A stretch of 33,685 bases of DNA from Desulfonatronum thiodismutans (GCF_000717475.1 NZ_JPIK01000005.1:1-33685); one strand, 5' to 3'. Shown: positions 1-8,847, numbered from the stretch's first letter. Notes: generated by a model not told the origin, from the letters alone. Numbers and translations are program-made.

Positions 1-90
1 CGTATGAATAAATACGCTTCGACTTCGAACTTTTTTTGCTCCTTGCACTTGGGGTTTTTGAACGGACTGCCGGATAAGGACTTTTTCAAC
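1..90. repeat. Dispersed GTTGAAAA-type repeat, right part (copy 1)
   Basis: This is the right-hand portion of a dispersed repeat whose copies also occur at 7849-7963, 13310-13770 (interrupted) and 33634-33685. Shared blocks include GAATAAATAC, GTTTTTGAAC and GGATAAGGACTTTTTCAAC, and the similarity with copy 2 runs on into ACTCAG just outside. The left end of the family begins GTTGAAAAAC and the right end finishes GTTTTTCAAC-like, so the element has inverted termini. It is cut by the window edge. Function is unknown; it contains no gene. Confidence 0.7.
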
Positions 91-115
91 ACTCAGCCAG
101 GCAGATCTGTTGTTC

Positions 116-733
116 TCAAGCTGTCTGCGGGGTCAGCTTGCCGCTTTCAAGTCTGAAAATTCGTGTCGCGCCATTCAGAATATCTTCCAGATGATGTGTT
201 ATCTGAAGAATACCAATCCCCTTGCCACATACGGCGGATTCCAGAAGCCCCTTCATGCTTTCCCGCAATTCATGATCCAGCCCGGTGAATGGTTCGTCCA
301 GTATGAGCAGAGTCGGCTTGATAATCAGTGCCCGCGCCAAAGACACGCGTTGCCGCATCCCGCCGGAGAGTTGTTCCGGATACAGACTTTCAGCCCCGGC
401 AAGTCCCATGTCACGCAAGAGACGCAGTGCCTCACTTTTGTGGTGGCTTCCTGAGTCTTTCAACGGGAGCAAAACGTTCTCCAGCGCATTCCGCCAAGGC
501 AAAAGCCTTGGCTCCTGAAAGACGAAGCCAATTCGCGTGGTATTTGTCGCGACAAGGCCGGAAAGCGGCTTCACTAATCCGGAAGCCATGCGCACCAGGG
601 TTGACTTGCCTTCGCCGCTTGGGCCGGTAATCACAACGGACTCACCCGGAAAAACATCCAGGTCGATGCCGGTGAGAACCACCCGCCCGGAATAGCCATA
701 CTGCGCGTCTCGCAAGGAAATGAGCGGTGTCAT
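116..733 (-). CDS. ABC transporter ATP-binding protein (NitT/TauT type)
   Basis: A 205-residue cytoplasmic ATPase that would power the permease encoded just upstream. Walker A is GPSGEGKS near residues 38-45, the Q-loop lies in FVFQEPRLLPW, the signature is LSGGMRQRVSLARAL, Walker B is LLILDEPFTGLD and the H-loop is ITHH. Sequence style is that of the SsuB/TauB/NitT ATPases. It overlaps the permease gene by 4 bp (ATGA), so it is the last gene of a five-gene operon running from the TonB receptor. The length is a little short for the family because the C-terminal extension is absent. The substrate cannot be read from this subunit. Confidence 0.9.
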   Translation of the reverse strand: MTPLISLRDAQYGYSGRVVLTGIDLDVFPGESVVITGPSGEGKSTLVRMASGLVKPLSGLVATNTTRIGFVFQEPRLLPWRNALENVLLPLKDSGSHHKSEALRLLRDMGLAGAESLYPEQLSGGMRQRVSLARALIIKPTLLILDEPFTGLDHELRESMKGLLESAVCGKGIGILQITHHLEDILNGATRIFRLESGKLTPQTA

Positions 734-1518
734 GCCTTTTCCCCACGTTGCAGTTTCTTCCTGAACTGGCGCAAAAGAGTAACTTCAATCAGGCTGACCA
801 TGAGCATGCTGATCAAGGCCACGGCATAAAGTTCCGCCGTGTCCAGATTGGAACGGGCCACGGCCAGGGTGTAACCGAGTCCTTGCGACGCGCCCAAGGT
901 TTCGCCAAGTATGGCGACCCGCATGGCGCCGCCAAGCGCGACAACGCATGAGGACATGAGGGGAGCGCTGACTGCGGGCAAATACAACTCGGTCAGACGC
1001 TTGCGAAAGGATAGCCGGTAGGCCCGCGCCATTTCCCGCAGATTGCCCTCCACAGCGCCAATTCCTTCCTGCATCCCGAGATAGAGTGTCGGGGTAACGG
1101 TCAGAGCCACAATGACGACAACCATTGTCGAGCCTACGCCGCACCAGAGCATGGCCAGAATGACCAGGACAATACCGGGGACACTGGAAAGTACCCAGCG
1201 AAACGGCAACAGAAATTGAGCGATATTCGGGTATATCCCCGCACTGGCGCCAAGGGAGCCGCCGACAAGAACCCCCACGACGAAACCGGCTAAAATCCGG
1301 TATAGCGTAGGCACCATGCCGGACATCCAAAAGTCTTTGTCTGACAGTAGTGTTGCCGCCGCGGAAAGCGTCTCCCAAGGAGAAGCGAAGGCGAGAGTGC
1401 CACTGCCGGAAGCAAGAAAATGCCATGTGCCGAGAAAGAATAGGCAGCCGGACAGCCTCCAACTCCAACCCTTGAGCCCGGCAGACGCCAAAAGGCGGAA
1501 TCGACTACGGGGCTGCAT
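730..1518 (-). CDS. ABC transporter permease (BPD_transp_1, NitT/TauT type)
   Basis: An inner-membrane permease of 262 residues with about six hydrophobic segments. The cytoplasmic EAA-type loop is visible around EMARAYRLSFRKRLTELYLPAVSAPLMS, the coupling site for the ATPase. The frame is open upstream to 1656, but the start at 1518 (MQPRSRF) is preferred: it has a GGGGG ribosome site upstream, overlaps the preceding gene by only 14 bp and gives the usual family length. It sits between the binding protein and the ATPase, as in SsuABC/TauABC-type importers. Confidence 0.88.
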   Translation of the reverse strand: MQPRSRFRLLASAGLKGWSWRLSGCLFFLGTWHFLASGSGTLAFASPWETLSAAATLLSDKDFWMSGMVPTLYRILAGFVVGVLVGGSLGASAGIYPNIAQFLLPFRWVLSSVPGIVLVILAMLWCGVGSTMVVVIVALTVTPTLYLGMQEGIGAVEGNLREMARAYRLSFRKRLTELYLPAVSAPLMSSCVVALGGAMRVAILGETLGASQGLGYTLAVARSNLDTAELYAVALISMLMVSLIEVTLLRQFRKKLQRGEKA

Positions 1519-2524
1519 CGCCAAGCCCCCATAAGTCCTCACCAGGCAAGCGCCCTCCCACGGAAGCGGGATTAATGGCAAAAAGCCGTTCCAACATGAA
1601 TCTGGCCGCGTTTTCCCCCTCTTCTCCCGTGAGCAGGCCGAGGGAGCGTAGCTCACTTATCCCCAGACCCGGCGCGGCCTTAAACATTTGGCCGAGTTCC
1701 GGGTATTCCACTTCCGCCAACCGTAGGGCTGCTTCTCCATTTTCTTCCGTCCAGGTCGCGCCTTCCAGAAAGGCCCGCAAAACAAGAGCGCTGGCGCTTT
1801 CATCCTTCGCCAAAGGACCGACCATGACCAGCGCCGCCGTTGGCATGACGGGCTGTCCTGGGAAGACGTGAGGCCAGACATCCTTAAGCATGAAACGCTT
1901 GCTGATTCCCCCTTTTTGTGAATTTTGCATCATCACCAGAGTTGCCGCCGGTTCCGCCAGGAGGGCATGTGTCGCCCGGCCGAGTCGAAGAAGGTTGGCG
2001 GCTTCCATGATGCTGCCGCAATGGCGCAGCTTCAATTCCATGCCCTGTTCGGAGGTCAGCGCTTTCAGGGCCAGTTCGGGCATATTCCCTGGCCCGAAAG
2101 GAAGCAGGACTTCCTTGCCGTGCAATGATGCAAACTCTTCCGTCGGAGAGGAATCAAGAGCATCAGAACCAGGGGCATCCGTGGCGACAATCCATAACGG
2201 CGCGGAATAGACGGCCACAATCCGGCACGGGATTCCCTTGTTGGAGAGAACCGCCGCTGTGGGCAACGTTGTTATCACAGCGTCCACCGCTCCGTTGGCG
2301 ATCAGGGTCCGCACCTGTTCCGGAGAACGCCAGGGAATGAAATCCGCGCCCATTCCCGCCGCACGGAACGCATCGCTCTTCGAAGCCCGTAAAAGAGGGA
2401 CGGCCTGTGCAACCGGGGGGGCGGAAAACCGTATGGTTTTGCCGCCCCCGGTATCAGCCCAAGCGGGAAGAATCGATCCAGCGGCTATTGCAAAACAGAG
2501 TAATGCAACTTGCAAAAGCGACAT
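1505..2524 (-). CDS. ABC transporter substrate-binding protein (NMT1/THI5-like)
   Basis: A 339-residue protein with a Sec signal peptide (hydrophobic residues 4-21, cleavage likely after AWA). The mature part starts KTIRFSAPP and has the two-lobed NitT/TauT/NMT1 pattern (NGAVDAVITTLPTAAVL, then LLRLGRATHALLAEPAA). It should capture the ligand in the periplasm for the permease and ATPase downstream. The start at 2524 has a GGAGGG ribosome site about 8 nt upstream and overlaps the methyltransferase gene by 40 bp, unusually long but supported by the signal peptide. Context next to a TonB receptor suggests a metal chelate or small organic ligand rather than a sulfonate; that is inference. Confidence 0.85.
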   Translation of the reverse strand: MSLLQVALLCFAIAAGSILPAWADTGGGKTIRFSAPPVAQAVPLLRASKSDAFRAAGMGADFIPWRSPEQVRTLIANGAVDAVITTLPTAAVLSNKGIPCRIVAVYSAPLWIVATDAPGSDALDSSPTEEFASLHGKEVLLPFGPGNMPELALKALTSEQGMELKLRHCGSIMEAANLLRLGRATHALLAEPAATLVMMQNSQKGGISKRFMLKDVWPHVFPGQPVMPTAALVMVGPLAKDESASALVLRAFLEGATWTEENGEAALRLAEVEYPELGQMFKAAPGLGISELRSLGLLTGEEGENAARFMLERLFAINPASVGGRLPGEDLWGLGDAAP

Positions 2525-3600
2525 TGGATACCCTCCGTCTTCAACGGCTTCTGAAAAACCTCAAGATCAGCGTCGCCGAACAGCATGGGCAAGTTTCTTT
2601 TGTAAATCCGGCTGAATCCCGCCTGTATCGCCGCATCGGCAATATAGCCCTCGACAAAGGATACGTCCTGTCCTTCAAGCGCCAGGGAAACGCGGGAAAG
2701 GGTCATCAAGGCCGGTTCGGTATTTTCACGGCGTATCCCTTCATGAATGCTGACAAAGAAACCACCAGGATTGAGTGCCGCGTAAATACGTTCCACGAAG
2801 GACGGCAAATCCTTCGCGTAGTAAAGACTCTGGCAGGTCCAGATCAGGTCATGGCCCGCGCCCCAATCAAGACGGTTGTAATCACCGGGAAGGAATGAAA
2901 CCTTCCCGAGTAATCCCGCTGCGTCAGCCTCCTGTTCCGCCAACTGGAGCGCATGTGGAAAATCGCATAAAACCATATGTACCCTTGGCAGGTGTTGGCC
3001 AATGCGAAGACTGGTTATGCCCGGGCCGCACCCTAAATCCAGAACGGAACGGAACCGCTCCGCTCCGGGAAGCGAGGCGGCTATGCCGGCCATCGCGTCC
3101 GCGACTCCCGCCTTTTGGTACCCGGCAAGCCCTTTTGCGGAACGCTTCCAGTGTTCCGCATCGTGCAGACTGTCCCCGGTCGCCACGGGAGAAAACTCGG
3201 AAAACAGACAATCCTTGAACCGATGGATGTTTCTGTGCTGCATGGCTTTCAACGAGATGACGAGTTCTCCAAGATACGCCGGTTTATCTTTCCGGAGATA
3301 GGCGTCCGTGATTGTTGCGTTGCGGTAAGAGCCATTTTCTTTTTGCAGCAGTCCAGCAGCGGTCATGGCATCAAGGATATACGCGAGCTTGTCCTGCCGT
3401 GATATTCCGATCTTGGCGGCAATGGCGGGCAAGGTGCCTGTATGGGCTACAATATCAGGCAACTCAAGCTCTATAGCCAACTCCAGCAATGCTAAGCGTA
3501 CCGGAGCAACAAGCCATTCAGCGAGCGTGGCGAACGGGAGCCGTCCGCCCGTGAAAAAAGCTGACGGCTCCAATATGCTGTTTGTCGGGTCATAAATCAC
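2485..3600 (-). CDS. SAM-dependent methyltransferase (O-methyltransferase-like, winged-helix N-terminus)
   Basis: A 371-residue cytoplasmic protein. Residues about 20-105 form the helical/winged-helix dimerisation domain typical of O-methyltransferases, and the SAM-binding motif I is VLDLGCGPG, followed by an acidic loop (VLCDFPHALQLAE) and the post-motif LNPGGFFVSIHE. The start codon is GTG at 3600, with GGAG 9 nt upstream and 2 bp after the receptor stop codon, so translation is probably coupled. The substrate is unknown. A methyltransferase inside a receptor/ABC import operon could modify the imported ligand or make a related metallophore. The last 13 codons overlap the binding-protein gene. 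Confidence 0.82.
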   Translation of the reverse strand: MIYDPTNSILEPSAFFTGGRLPFATLAEWLVAPVRLALLELAIELELPDIVAHTGTLPAIAAKIGISRQDKLAYILDAMTAAGLLQKENGSYRNATITDAYLRKDKPAYLGELVISLKAMQHRNIHRFKDCLFSEFSPVATGDSLHDAEHWKRSAKGLAGYQKAGVADAMAGIAASLPGAERFRSVLDLGCGPGITSLRIGQHLPRVHMVLCDFPHALQLAEQEADAAGLLGKVSFLPGDYNRLDWGAGHDLIWTCQSLYYAKDLPSFVERIYAALNPGGFFVSIHEGIRRENTEPALMTLSRVSLALEGQDVSFVEGYIADAAIQAGFSRIYKRNLPMLFGDADLEVFQKPLKTEGIQCRFCKLHYSVLQ

Positions 3601-3602
3601 AG

Positions 3603-5654
3603 CTAGAATCTCCAGGTAATGGTCGTGCCGAAAGTCATTGGGTCGCCATCTTCAACAATGGTCTGATCGTTGGCGATCAATTTTTTGATTGCGTAGCGAT
3701 CATCAAAGACGTTCTTGCCCCACACGGAGAACTCCCAGTTTTCGCCTCGGTAGCCGCCTTGGAGATTTACGGTTTTGTATCCGGAGTCACTAAGAGAGTT
3801 TTCCGCATCAAAGTATTGCTTGCCGGAACCGAAGAAATCCGCTTGCGCGAAAAAGCCGGACTGATGTGTGTAGCCGATGCCGAGATTATAGGTCAGGTCA
3901 GGCGCCCAGGGCAGGCGGTTGCCCTCGTAGTTCGTGGAACCAACCGTCCATTCATCTATTTTCGAGCGGGCGTAGCCGATCCCACCTCGCAATTCCAGGC
4001 CGGTTATCGGGTACGCCTTCAGTTCAAGCTCTGCCCCGGAGGAGTGGGCTTGAGCGGAGTTGGTGAATTTCCAAGTGCCGACGCCACCAGACGGATCTTC
4101 TTCTCTGACTTGCTTGTCTCTGATTTTGGAATGGAAAACAGCCATATTGGCGAGCAGTTTGCTATCCAGCCAGTTGCTCTTCAGCCCAGCTTCGTAGTTG
4201 GTGCTGTATTCTGGATCATAATAAAAGTTGTCTTGGTTGCTGGCGGAAAATACGTTGAAGCCGCCGGGCAGATAGCCTTGCGACCATGAAACATAGCTGG
4301 TCAGATTGTCCGTGATGTCCCAAGAAGTGGAGGCCATCGGGAGAAACTCCGTAAAGTCGGTCCGTTTTCCATAATCCCGGCGGACGCCCAAACCGTTTTC
4401 CCAACTCTGGTCGCCATCAAGTCGGGTATGCTCAACGCGGAGTCCTGCCGAAAGGCGAAGATTGTCCAGCAATGAATAGGTGGCCTGCCCGAAAAGCGCT
4501 CCGGTTTTTTCCGTGTACTTGGTATGAAGATAGGTTGTTCCCGCGGCCATCATTCGCAGTCTGTCCATGTCCGTACGGGTAGAAGTCCTGGCAAGAAAAA
4601 CGCCGGACACCCAGGACAGTTTTTGTTCGCCCACTGACGCAAGGCGCAGTTCCTGCGTAAAGTTGTCCTGGTCAATTTTCATGTCGGACACGCCAACCGG
4701 GGCAGGCGTCCGGTCGATATCACTTATCATCTTGTAGTCGTAGCCTATATAGCTGGTGATGGAGGTCGCTTTAACCGAATTGCCAGTATAGTCGGCGACA
4801 AGAGCGGGGACGACGAGGTTTGATGAGGCTTTGTCGGCGGCATCGGAACGCACTTCATGCCTGCCGGAGCGGTTGGGGCCGGTAGCAAGCCTCATAGTTC
4901 CCCTCCCGTCTTCATTGCGGGCGGCATCAAGCGAAAAGCGCAGATCCAACTCCTCGGTAGGAGTGACGCGCAACATAACCCGGCCTGAGTCAAGCTCATG
5001 CCGGGCAGCTTGGTCATCCCCCTTGTAGGTATTTTTTACATATCCATCTGTTTGGTGCCGCAGATAGCTCCCAGAGAAATATGCCTTGTCTTCAAGCAAG
5101 GGGGCGGCTACGGCTGCACCTACGCGAATAGTGTCATAGTTGCCGATTTCCGTGAAAACCGAGCCCTGAGTCATATTGTCTGGAATGCGACGCACCAAGT
5201 TCACTACACCGGATTCACTGTTTTTACCGTACAGCGTCCCTTGCGGCCCTCGAACCACCTCAATACGCTCAATATCGTGCAGATAGATATTCTGCATAAA
5301 TGAAAGAGGATAGGGAATGCCGTCAATATATAGTCCAGCAGGAGATTGCAATGCCGTATCCCATGTCGAAAACCCGCGAATAACAATTTCATTTCCGGAA
5401 CTTGTACTTTTCATGTGTACGTTAGTGAAAAGACGTGTTGCATCTTGTAGAGTTTTTGAAGAGGAGTTCTCCAAATCAATGTCACTGGCTACGGAAATAC
5501 TTGAGGCAATATCCTTTACATTCTGCTCACGCTTTGTTGCTGTAACGGTTACAGTGTCCATTGTGTAGGTGTTTACGGACTGTTGCTCCCCCGCATATGC
5601 AGGCAACGCAAGAAATACTGCGGCCATTGCCGCAAATCTGATGATACGACGCAT
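3603..5654 (-). CDS. TonB-dependent outer-membrane receptor (FyuA-like siderophore receptor)
   Basis: A 683-residue outer-membrane transporter. It has a signal peptide (residues 1-21, ending AYA), a TonB-box-like segment (DTVTVTATK), a plug domain containing IERIEVVRGPQGTLYGKNS, and a beta-barrel that ends in TITWRF with the terminal aromatic residue expected of barrel proteins. The RNSESG-type plug motif resembles the pesticin/yersiniabactin receptor family. The ribosome site AGGAGG lies just before the ATG. It is the first gene of the operon receptor-methyltransferase-binding protein-permease-ATPase and is divergent from a PchR-like regulator. The ligand is inferred to be an iron chelate but is not identified. 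Confidence 0.9.
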   Translation of the reverse strand: MRRIIRFAAMAAVFLALPAYAGEQQSVNTYTMDTVTVTATKREQNVKDIASSISVASDIDLENSSSKTLQDATRLFTNVHMKSTSSGNEIVIRGFSTWDTALQSPAGLYIDGIPYPLSFMQNIYLHDIERIEVVRGPQGTLYGKNSESGVVNLVRRIPDNMTQGSVFTEIGNYDTIRVGAAVAAPLLEDKAYFSGSYLRHQTDGYVKNTYKGDDQAARHELDSGRVMLRVTPTEELDLRFSLDAARNEDGRGTMRLATGPNRSGRHEVRSDAADKASSNLVVPALVADYTGNSVKATSITSYIGYDYKMISDIDRTPAPVGVSDMKIDQDNFTQELRLASVGEQKLSWVSGVFLARTSTRTDMDRLRMMAAGTTYLHTKYTEKTGALFGQATYSLLDNLRLSAGLRVEHTRLDGDQSWENGLGVRRDYGKRTDFTEFLPMASTSWDITDNLTSYVSWSQGYLPGGFNVFSASNQDNFYYDPEYSTNYEAGLKSNWLDSKLLANMAVFHSKIRDKQVREEDPSGGVGTWKFTNSAQAHSSGAELELKAYPITGLELRGGIGYARSKIDEWTVGSTNYEGNRLPWAPDLTYNLGIGYTHQSGFFAQADFFGSGKQYFDAENSLSDSGYKTVNLQGGYRGENWEFSVWGKNVFDDRYAIKKLIANDQTIVEDGDPMTFGTTITWRF

Positions 5655-5780
5655 AGCTCCTCCTGATACGATATTTTGTGCTTGAAAACGAATAGCTTTA
5701 TCATTATGGTAAGACGCGGCACGCGTCTACCCGAAGCGGGGACAAAAACCACCCTGCGCGGGGTCGCTCGGTAATTCAGG
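5655..5780. promoter_or_regulatory. Divergent promoter region with Fur-like site
   Basis: The 126-bp gap between the divergent receptor and AraC genes. Read on the minus strand, 5698-5707 is ATAATGATAA, ten consecutive bases of the Fur consensus, though the other half of the 19-bp box is poor. AraC-type regulators of the PchR group usually bind in such a gap. The evidence is a motif match only. Confidence 0.4.
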
Positions 5781-6707
5781 ATGGGTATGGGAATGAAGCA
5801 GGATATAACGTCATTTGCGGGGCCGGACGTTTACGGCATGACAGGGACTGAGACTGTTAATCTCAGGCCCGGCTTGGCCATGCAAATAGCCCATGTCTCC
5901 CAGCCCTTCGCTTTCAGGACGGAATTTGCGATTCATGACTCGCCGGTTATCTTCGGGTTCTTGCTTGCCGGACTGAACTGCTGCCGCTACCTGGAAGGGC
6001 CGTTGGAAAAAAACGAACGTATCCATAGCGTTGGAAGCAATGGAATAGCGTACCTTCCGGACACGGCTGGCGTCCTGGATTGTAAGGGAGGTATGCATCG
6101 GCTGAGCATCATTGTGTCCCAAGAGATCCTTGAACCGTATATTTCTTATGAAAGCGGCAAGATTCCAATGGGATTACGCGGCGCTCTTTCCGGCGCAAAG
6201 GAAGCCTTCCATTGGGCGGGACAGCGGAGCACCGCTAAAATGCGGCTCATTTCGGAAATTTTTACAAACGCCTATTCCGGCTCTCTTCGCAGACTGCACC
6301 TTGAAACCCGAACTTTGGAGCTTATGGGCTTGCAGTTGAGGGAATATTTGGTTCCTGAACCACGATGCCCGCACCCTGCGCTCAAGGCCTCCGACATCAG
6401 CCGTATTAAGGATGCGCGGGCAATCCTGATCCAGGACATGGAAAACCCGCCATCCATGGCGCAATTGGCCAGAATGGCGGGCATCAATGAAAAGAAGCTG
6501 AAAATTGGTTTCAAGCAACTATTTGGAATGCCTGCCTTTGAATATTTCCGAAACTACCGCCTGGACATTGCCAAAGAACTGATAGCCTCCGGTATGATGA
6601 GCGTTACGGAAGTCGGTATGCACATTGGCTATCAAAACATGAGTCATTTCAGTGCGGAGTTTCGCAAAAAATTCGGGATCTCTCCCAAGAAATTCCAGAG
6701 TTATTGA
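5781..6707 (+). CDS. AraC-family transcriptional regulator (PchR-like)
   Basis: A 308-residue regulator with an N-terminal ligand-sensing region of about 200 residues and two C-terminal helix-turn-helix units (PSMAQLARMAGINEKKLKIGFK and SVTEVGMHIGYQNMSHFSAEFRKKFG). The KLKxGFKxxFGxxxxEYFRxYR pattern is typical of PchR/YbtA, which activate siderophore receptor genes when the ferric siderophore is present. It is divergent from the receptor gene, as PchR is from fptA-type genes. Three in-frame ATGs at 5781, 5787 and 5793 compete; the start is uncertain by four codons because no clean ribosome site stands before any of them. Confidence 0.88.
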   Translation: MGMGMKQDITSFAGPDVYGMTGTETVNLRPGLAMQIAHVSQPFAFRTEFAIHDSPVIFGFLLAGLNCCRYLEGPLEKNERIHSVGSNGIAYLPDTAGVLDCKGGMHRLSIIVSQEILEPYISYESGKIPMGLRGALSGAKEAFHWAGQRSTAKMRLISEIFTNAYSGSLRRLHLETRTLELMGLQLREYLVPEPRCPHPALKASDISRIKDARAILIQDMENPPSMAQLARMAGINEKKLKIGFKQLFGMPAFEYFRNYRLDIAKELIASGMMSVTEVGMHIGYQNMSHFSAEFRKKFGISPKKFQSY

Positions 6708-6824
6708 CCCTTGTTCTCCCGCCAGCCAGTGCAATCCAAAAAATCATGAGTGTGAAATGGGGCCAATGGAATAGGGTCAAGTCCGCCCTTAACTTCTGTG
6801 GGCTTCTTCAAGTAGTTTGACCGA

Positions 6825-6914
6825 ATGGCAAGATCATTGCGGATTGAATATCCCGGAGCCTGGTATCACGTCACGAAACGGGGCAGGCGGTGGGAGCGGT
6901 CTTTTCCCGACGAT
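6825..6914 (+). pseudogene. Relic of REP-associated (Y1/RAYT) transposase, N-terminal fragment
   Basis: The reading frame begins MARSLRIEYPGAWYHVTKRG, which matches the highly conserved N-terminus of Y1_Tnp/RAYT transposases, then runs through RRWERSFPDD and loses similarity. The catalytic HUH and tyrosine region is absent, so it is dead. A GGGTCAAGT block about 50 bp upstream (near 6775) is a usual neighbour of these genes. The EamA gene begins only about 50 bp later in another frame. Confidence 0.7.
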
Positions 6915-6966
6915 GCGACATTGGCCGCCGCGAATCCTTCTTTTGAGTATCAAAAAACGAGATCAC

Positions 6967-7884
6967 ATGATGGGCATGAGTACGGCTTTCGTGGCGCTGG
7001 CGGCATTTTTCTGGGGGGTGTCCGGTGGAATCGGCGGCATCCTTATGGCCGACGGCTGGGACGCGTTCGTCGTCTCATTTTACCGGGGCGTGATCGGATT
7101 GCTGTGCGTCCTCGTCTGGCTGATGCTGCGCCCGCGCGGCAGCGGGCTGACAAATCGCCGGTTATGGTTCTGGTCGGCCATTGCCGGTATCGGGGTGGCA
7201 GGCAATTTTTCGTTCTATTTCGTGAGCATCGGCCAGGGAAGCGTCGCGGTTGCGGCGACGTTGATGTACTGCGCGCCGGTGTTTGTGTACCTTGTGTCGT
7301 TCGCCCTGAAGCTGGAAAGGCCCACCCCGCTGAAGTGGGCCGCCATCGCGGTGGTGATGCTCGGTATCGTGTTGCTCACCGGGATTTACGACATCGGCGC
7401 GAGCGGCGTCACGGCCATTGGCGCGGGCACCGGGCTGCTTTCCGGGCTGTCTTACGCGATATTCATTTTCGGCTTCAAATATGCGGTGCCGCATGGCAGC
7501 CCGCAGGCGATTCTCGCCATTGCGTTCGCGGTACTTGCCGTCATCCTGATCTGGCCGGGCGATGCCGACCAGGCCGTTGCGGTCCTGAGTACTCCGGATT
7601 GGCCGCTGTTCGTGGTACTGGGCGTGTTCGGCGCGGGATTGTCGTTCGTTCTTTATATCACCGGCCTGAAGCATACGGTGCCGGCCGTGGCCTCAATCGT
7701 GGCCATGGTTGAACCGGTCACCGCTTCGCTGTTCGGCGTCGTGATTTTGAACCAGACCCTGGTTGGTCCGCAAATTTTGGGCATGGGGTTGATATTGGTC
7801 ACCGTGACCGCGCTAAGCGTAACTTCCCGGTCCGCAAGGCCGCCTTCCGATTTAGCTGCAAAAAGTTCAAACTCTCACATCTGA
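6967..7884 (+). CDS. EamA/DMT-superfamily transporter (paralogue 1)
   Basis: A 305-residue inner-membrane protein with about ten hydrophobic segments arranged as two EamA repeats, the usual drug/metabolite transporter layout. Conserved stretches include LRPRGSGLT, LMYCAPVFVYLVSF and VASIVAMVEPVTASLFGV. The start at 6967 (MMGMSTAF) begins just before the first membrane helix; the frame is open back to 6817 only because it passes through the transposase relic. No strong ribosome site is seen. The last residues (from about LAAKSSNSHI) and the stop codon are encoded by a dispersed repeat at 7849-7963, so the natural C-terminus may have been replaced. A close paralogue lies at 26686-27639. Substrate unknown. 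Confidence 0.85.
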   Translation: MMGMSTAFVALAAFFWGVSGGIGGILMADGWDAFVVSFYRGVIGLLCVLVWLMLRPRGSGLTNRRLWFWSAIAGIGVAGNFSFYFVSIGQGSVAVAATLMYCAPVFVYLVSFALKLERPTPLKWAAIAVVMLGIVLLTGIYDIGASGVTAIGAGTGLLSGLSYAIFIFGFKYAVPHGSPQAILAIAFAVLAVILIWPGDADQAVAVLSTPDWPLFVVLGVFGAGLSFVLYITGLKHTVPAVASIVAMVEPVTASLFGVVILNQTLVGPQILGMGLILVTVTALSVTSRSARPPSDLAAKSSNSHI

Positions 7885-7963
7885 ATAAATACTCTTCGAT
7901 ATTGGTTTTTTAGCTCTTTACATTTTGGTTTTTGAACTGGCTGTGGATAAGGACTATTTCAAC
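7849..7963. repeat. Dispersed GTTGAAAA-type repeat (copy 2)
   Basis: Matches copy 1 through GAATAAATAC, GTTTTTGAAC, GGATAAGGACTATTTCAAC and the following ACTCAG. The left part (GCTGCAAAAAG, TTCAAACTC) corresponds to the left half seen at 33634-33685. It is more diverged than copy 1 and overlaps the 3' end of the EamA gene, supplying its stop codon. Confidence 0.65.
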
Positions 7964-8017
7964 ACTCAGTCAGCCTAAGAACTCTCCTCAACCCGCAACC
8001 CCAAGGAGGGCATCGCC

Positions 8018-8800
8018 ATGAAGTCGCTCGCTTGCACGCCATTGCTGCTTTTGGCTCTGACGCTTTCGGCATGGGCCGAACCAATCACCAAGATCGTGCC
8101 CTATGCCATCGGTGAGACGCAATTCGAGGGAACGATAGTCTACCAAGGCGACTCGTCCCAAAACAAGCCAGGGGTTCTGATGGTTCCCAATTGGATGGGC
8201 CCCACCGCGCAATCCGTGGAAAAGGCGGCTCGTGTTGCCGGTGATGGGTACGTCGTGTTCATGATCGACATGTACGGCAAGGAGGTCAGGCCGACGAACC
8301 GCGCCGAAGCCGCGGCGGCCGCCGGATCGCTTCGGGCGGACAGGCGGTTGATGCGCGAACGGGTCAATGCCGCGCTGGAGGTGTTCAAGGAACAAGCCGG
8401 CGACGTTCCGCTGGACCCTTCCCGGATCGCGGCCATTGGTTTCTGCTTCGGAGGAGGGGTCGTGCTGGAACTGGCCCGCGGCGGCACGGAACTGCCCGGC
8501 GTGGTCTCCTTTCACGGCAACCTGGACACGCCGGACCCGGCCGACGCGAAACGGATCAAGGCCAAAATTCTGGTGCTCCACGGCGCGAACGATCCGGCCG
8601 TGCCGGACGAACAAGTTCAGACCTTTATCCAGGAAATGCGTGACGCCGGGGTGGATTGGCAACTCATCCACTATGGCGGCGCCGTGCACTCCTTCACGGA
8701 CCCGCACGCGGACACTCCCGGCAGGAACGAATACCACCCGCTGGTTGCCCAACGGGCTTTCATCGCCATGGAGGCGTTTTTCAGGGAAATATTCGAATAG
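8018..8800 (+). CDS. Exported dienelactone-hydrolase-family protein
   Basis: A 260-residue alpha/beta hydrolase with a Sec signal peptide (residues 1-20, cleavage after AWA), so probably periplasmic. The catalytic triad of the DLH family is visible: Cys143 in GFCFGG, Asp192 in HGANDP and His224 in GGAVHSF. A strong AAGGAGG ribosome site precedes the ATG. Family members hydrolyse dienelactones or other esters; most exported bacterial ones have no known substrate, and none can be assigned here. A nested stem-loop follows the gene. Confidence 0.87.
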   Translation: MKSLACTPLLLLALTLSAWAEPITKIVPYAIGETQFEGTIVYQGDSSQNKPGVLMVPNWMGPTAQSVEKAARVAGDGYVVFMIDMYGKEVRPTNRAEAAAAAGSLRADRRLMRERVNAALEVFKEQAGDVPLDPSRIAAIGFCFGGGVVLELARGGTELPGVVSFHGNLDTPDPADAKRIKAKILVLHGANDPAVPDEQVQTFIQEMRDAGVDWQLIHYGGAVHSFTDPHADTPGRNEYHPLVAQRAFIAMEAFFREIFE

Positions 8801-8806
8801 CCCCGC

Positions 8807-8847
8807 CCTCGCGGACCAAGGGCTTGAAAGCCCAAGGGAAAGCGAGG
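8807..8847 (+). terminator. Nested stem-loop after the hydrolase gene
   Basis: Outer arms CCTCGC/GCGAGG enclose an inner perfect hairpin GGGCTT-GA-AAGCCC. There is no clear T-run after it, so it may be a weak terminator or an mRNA-stabilising structure between the hydrolase and the next gene. Confidence 0.35.
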
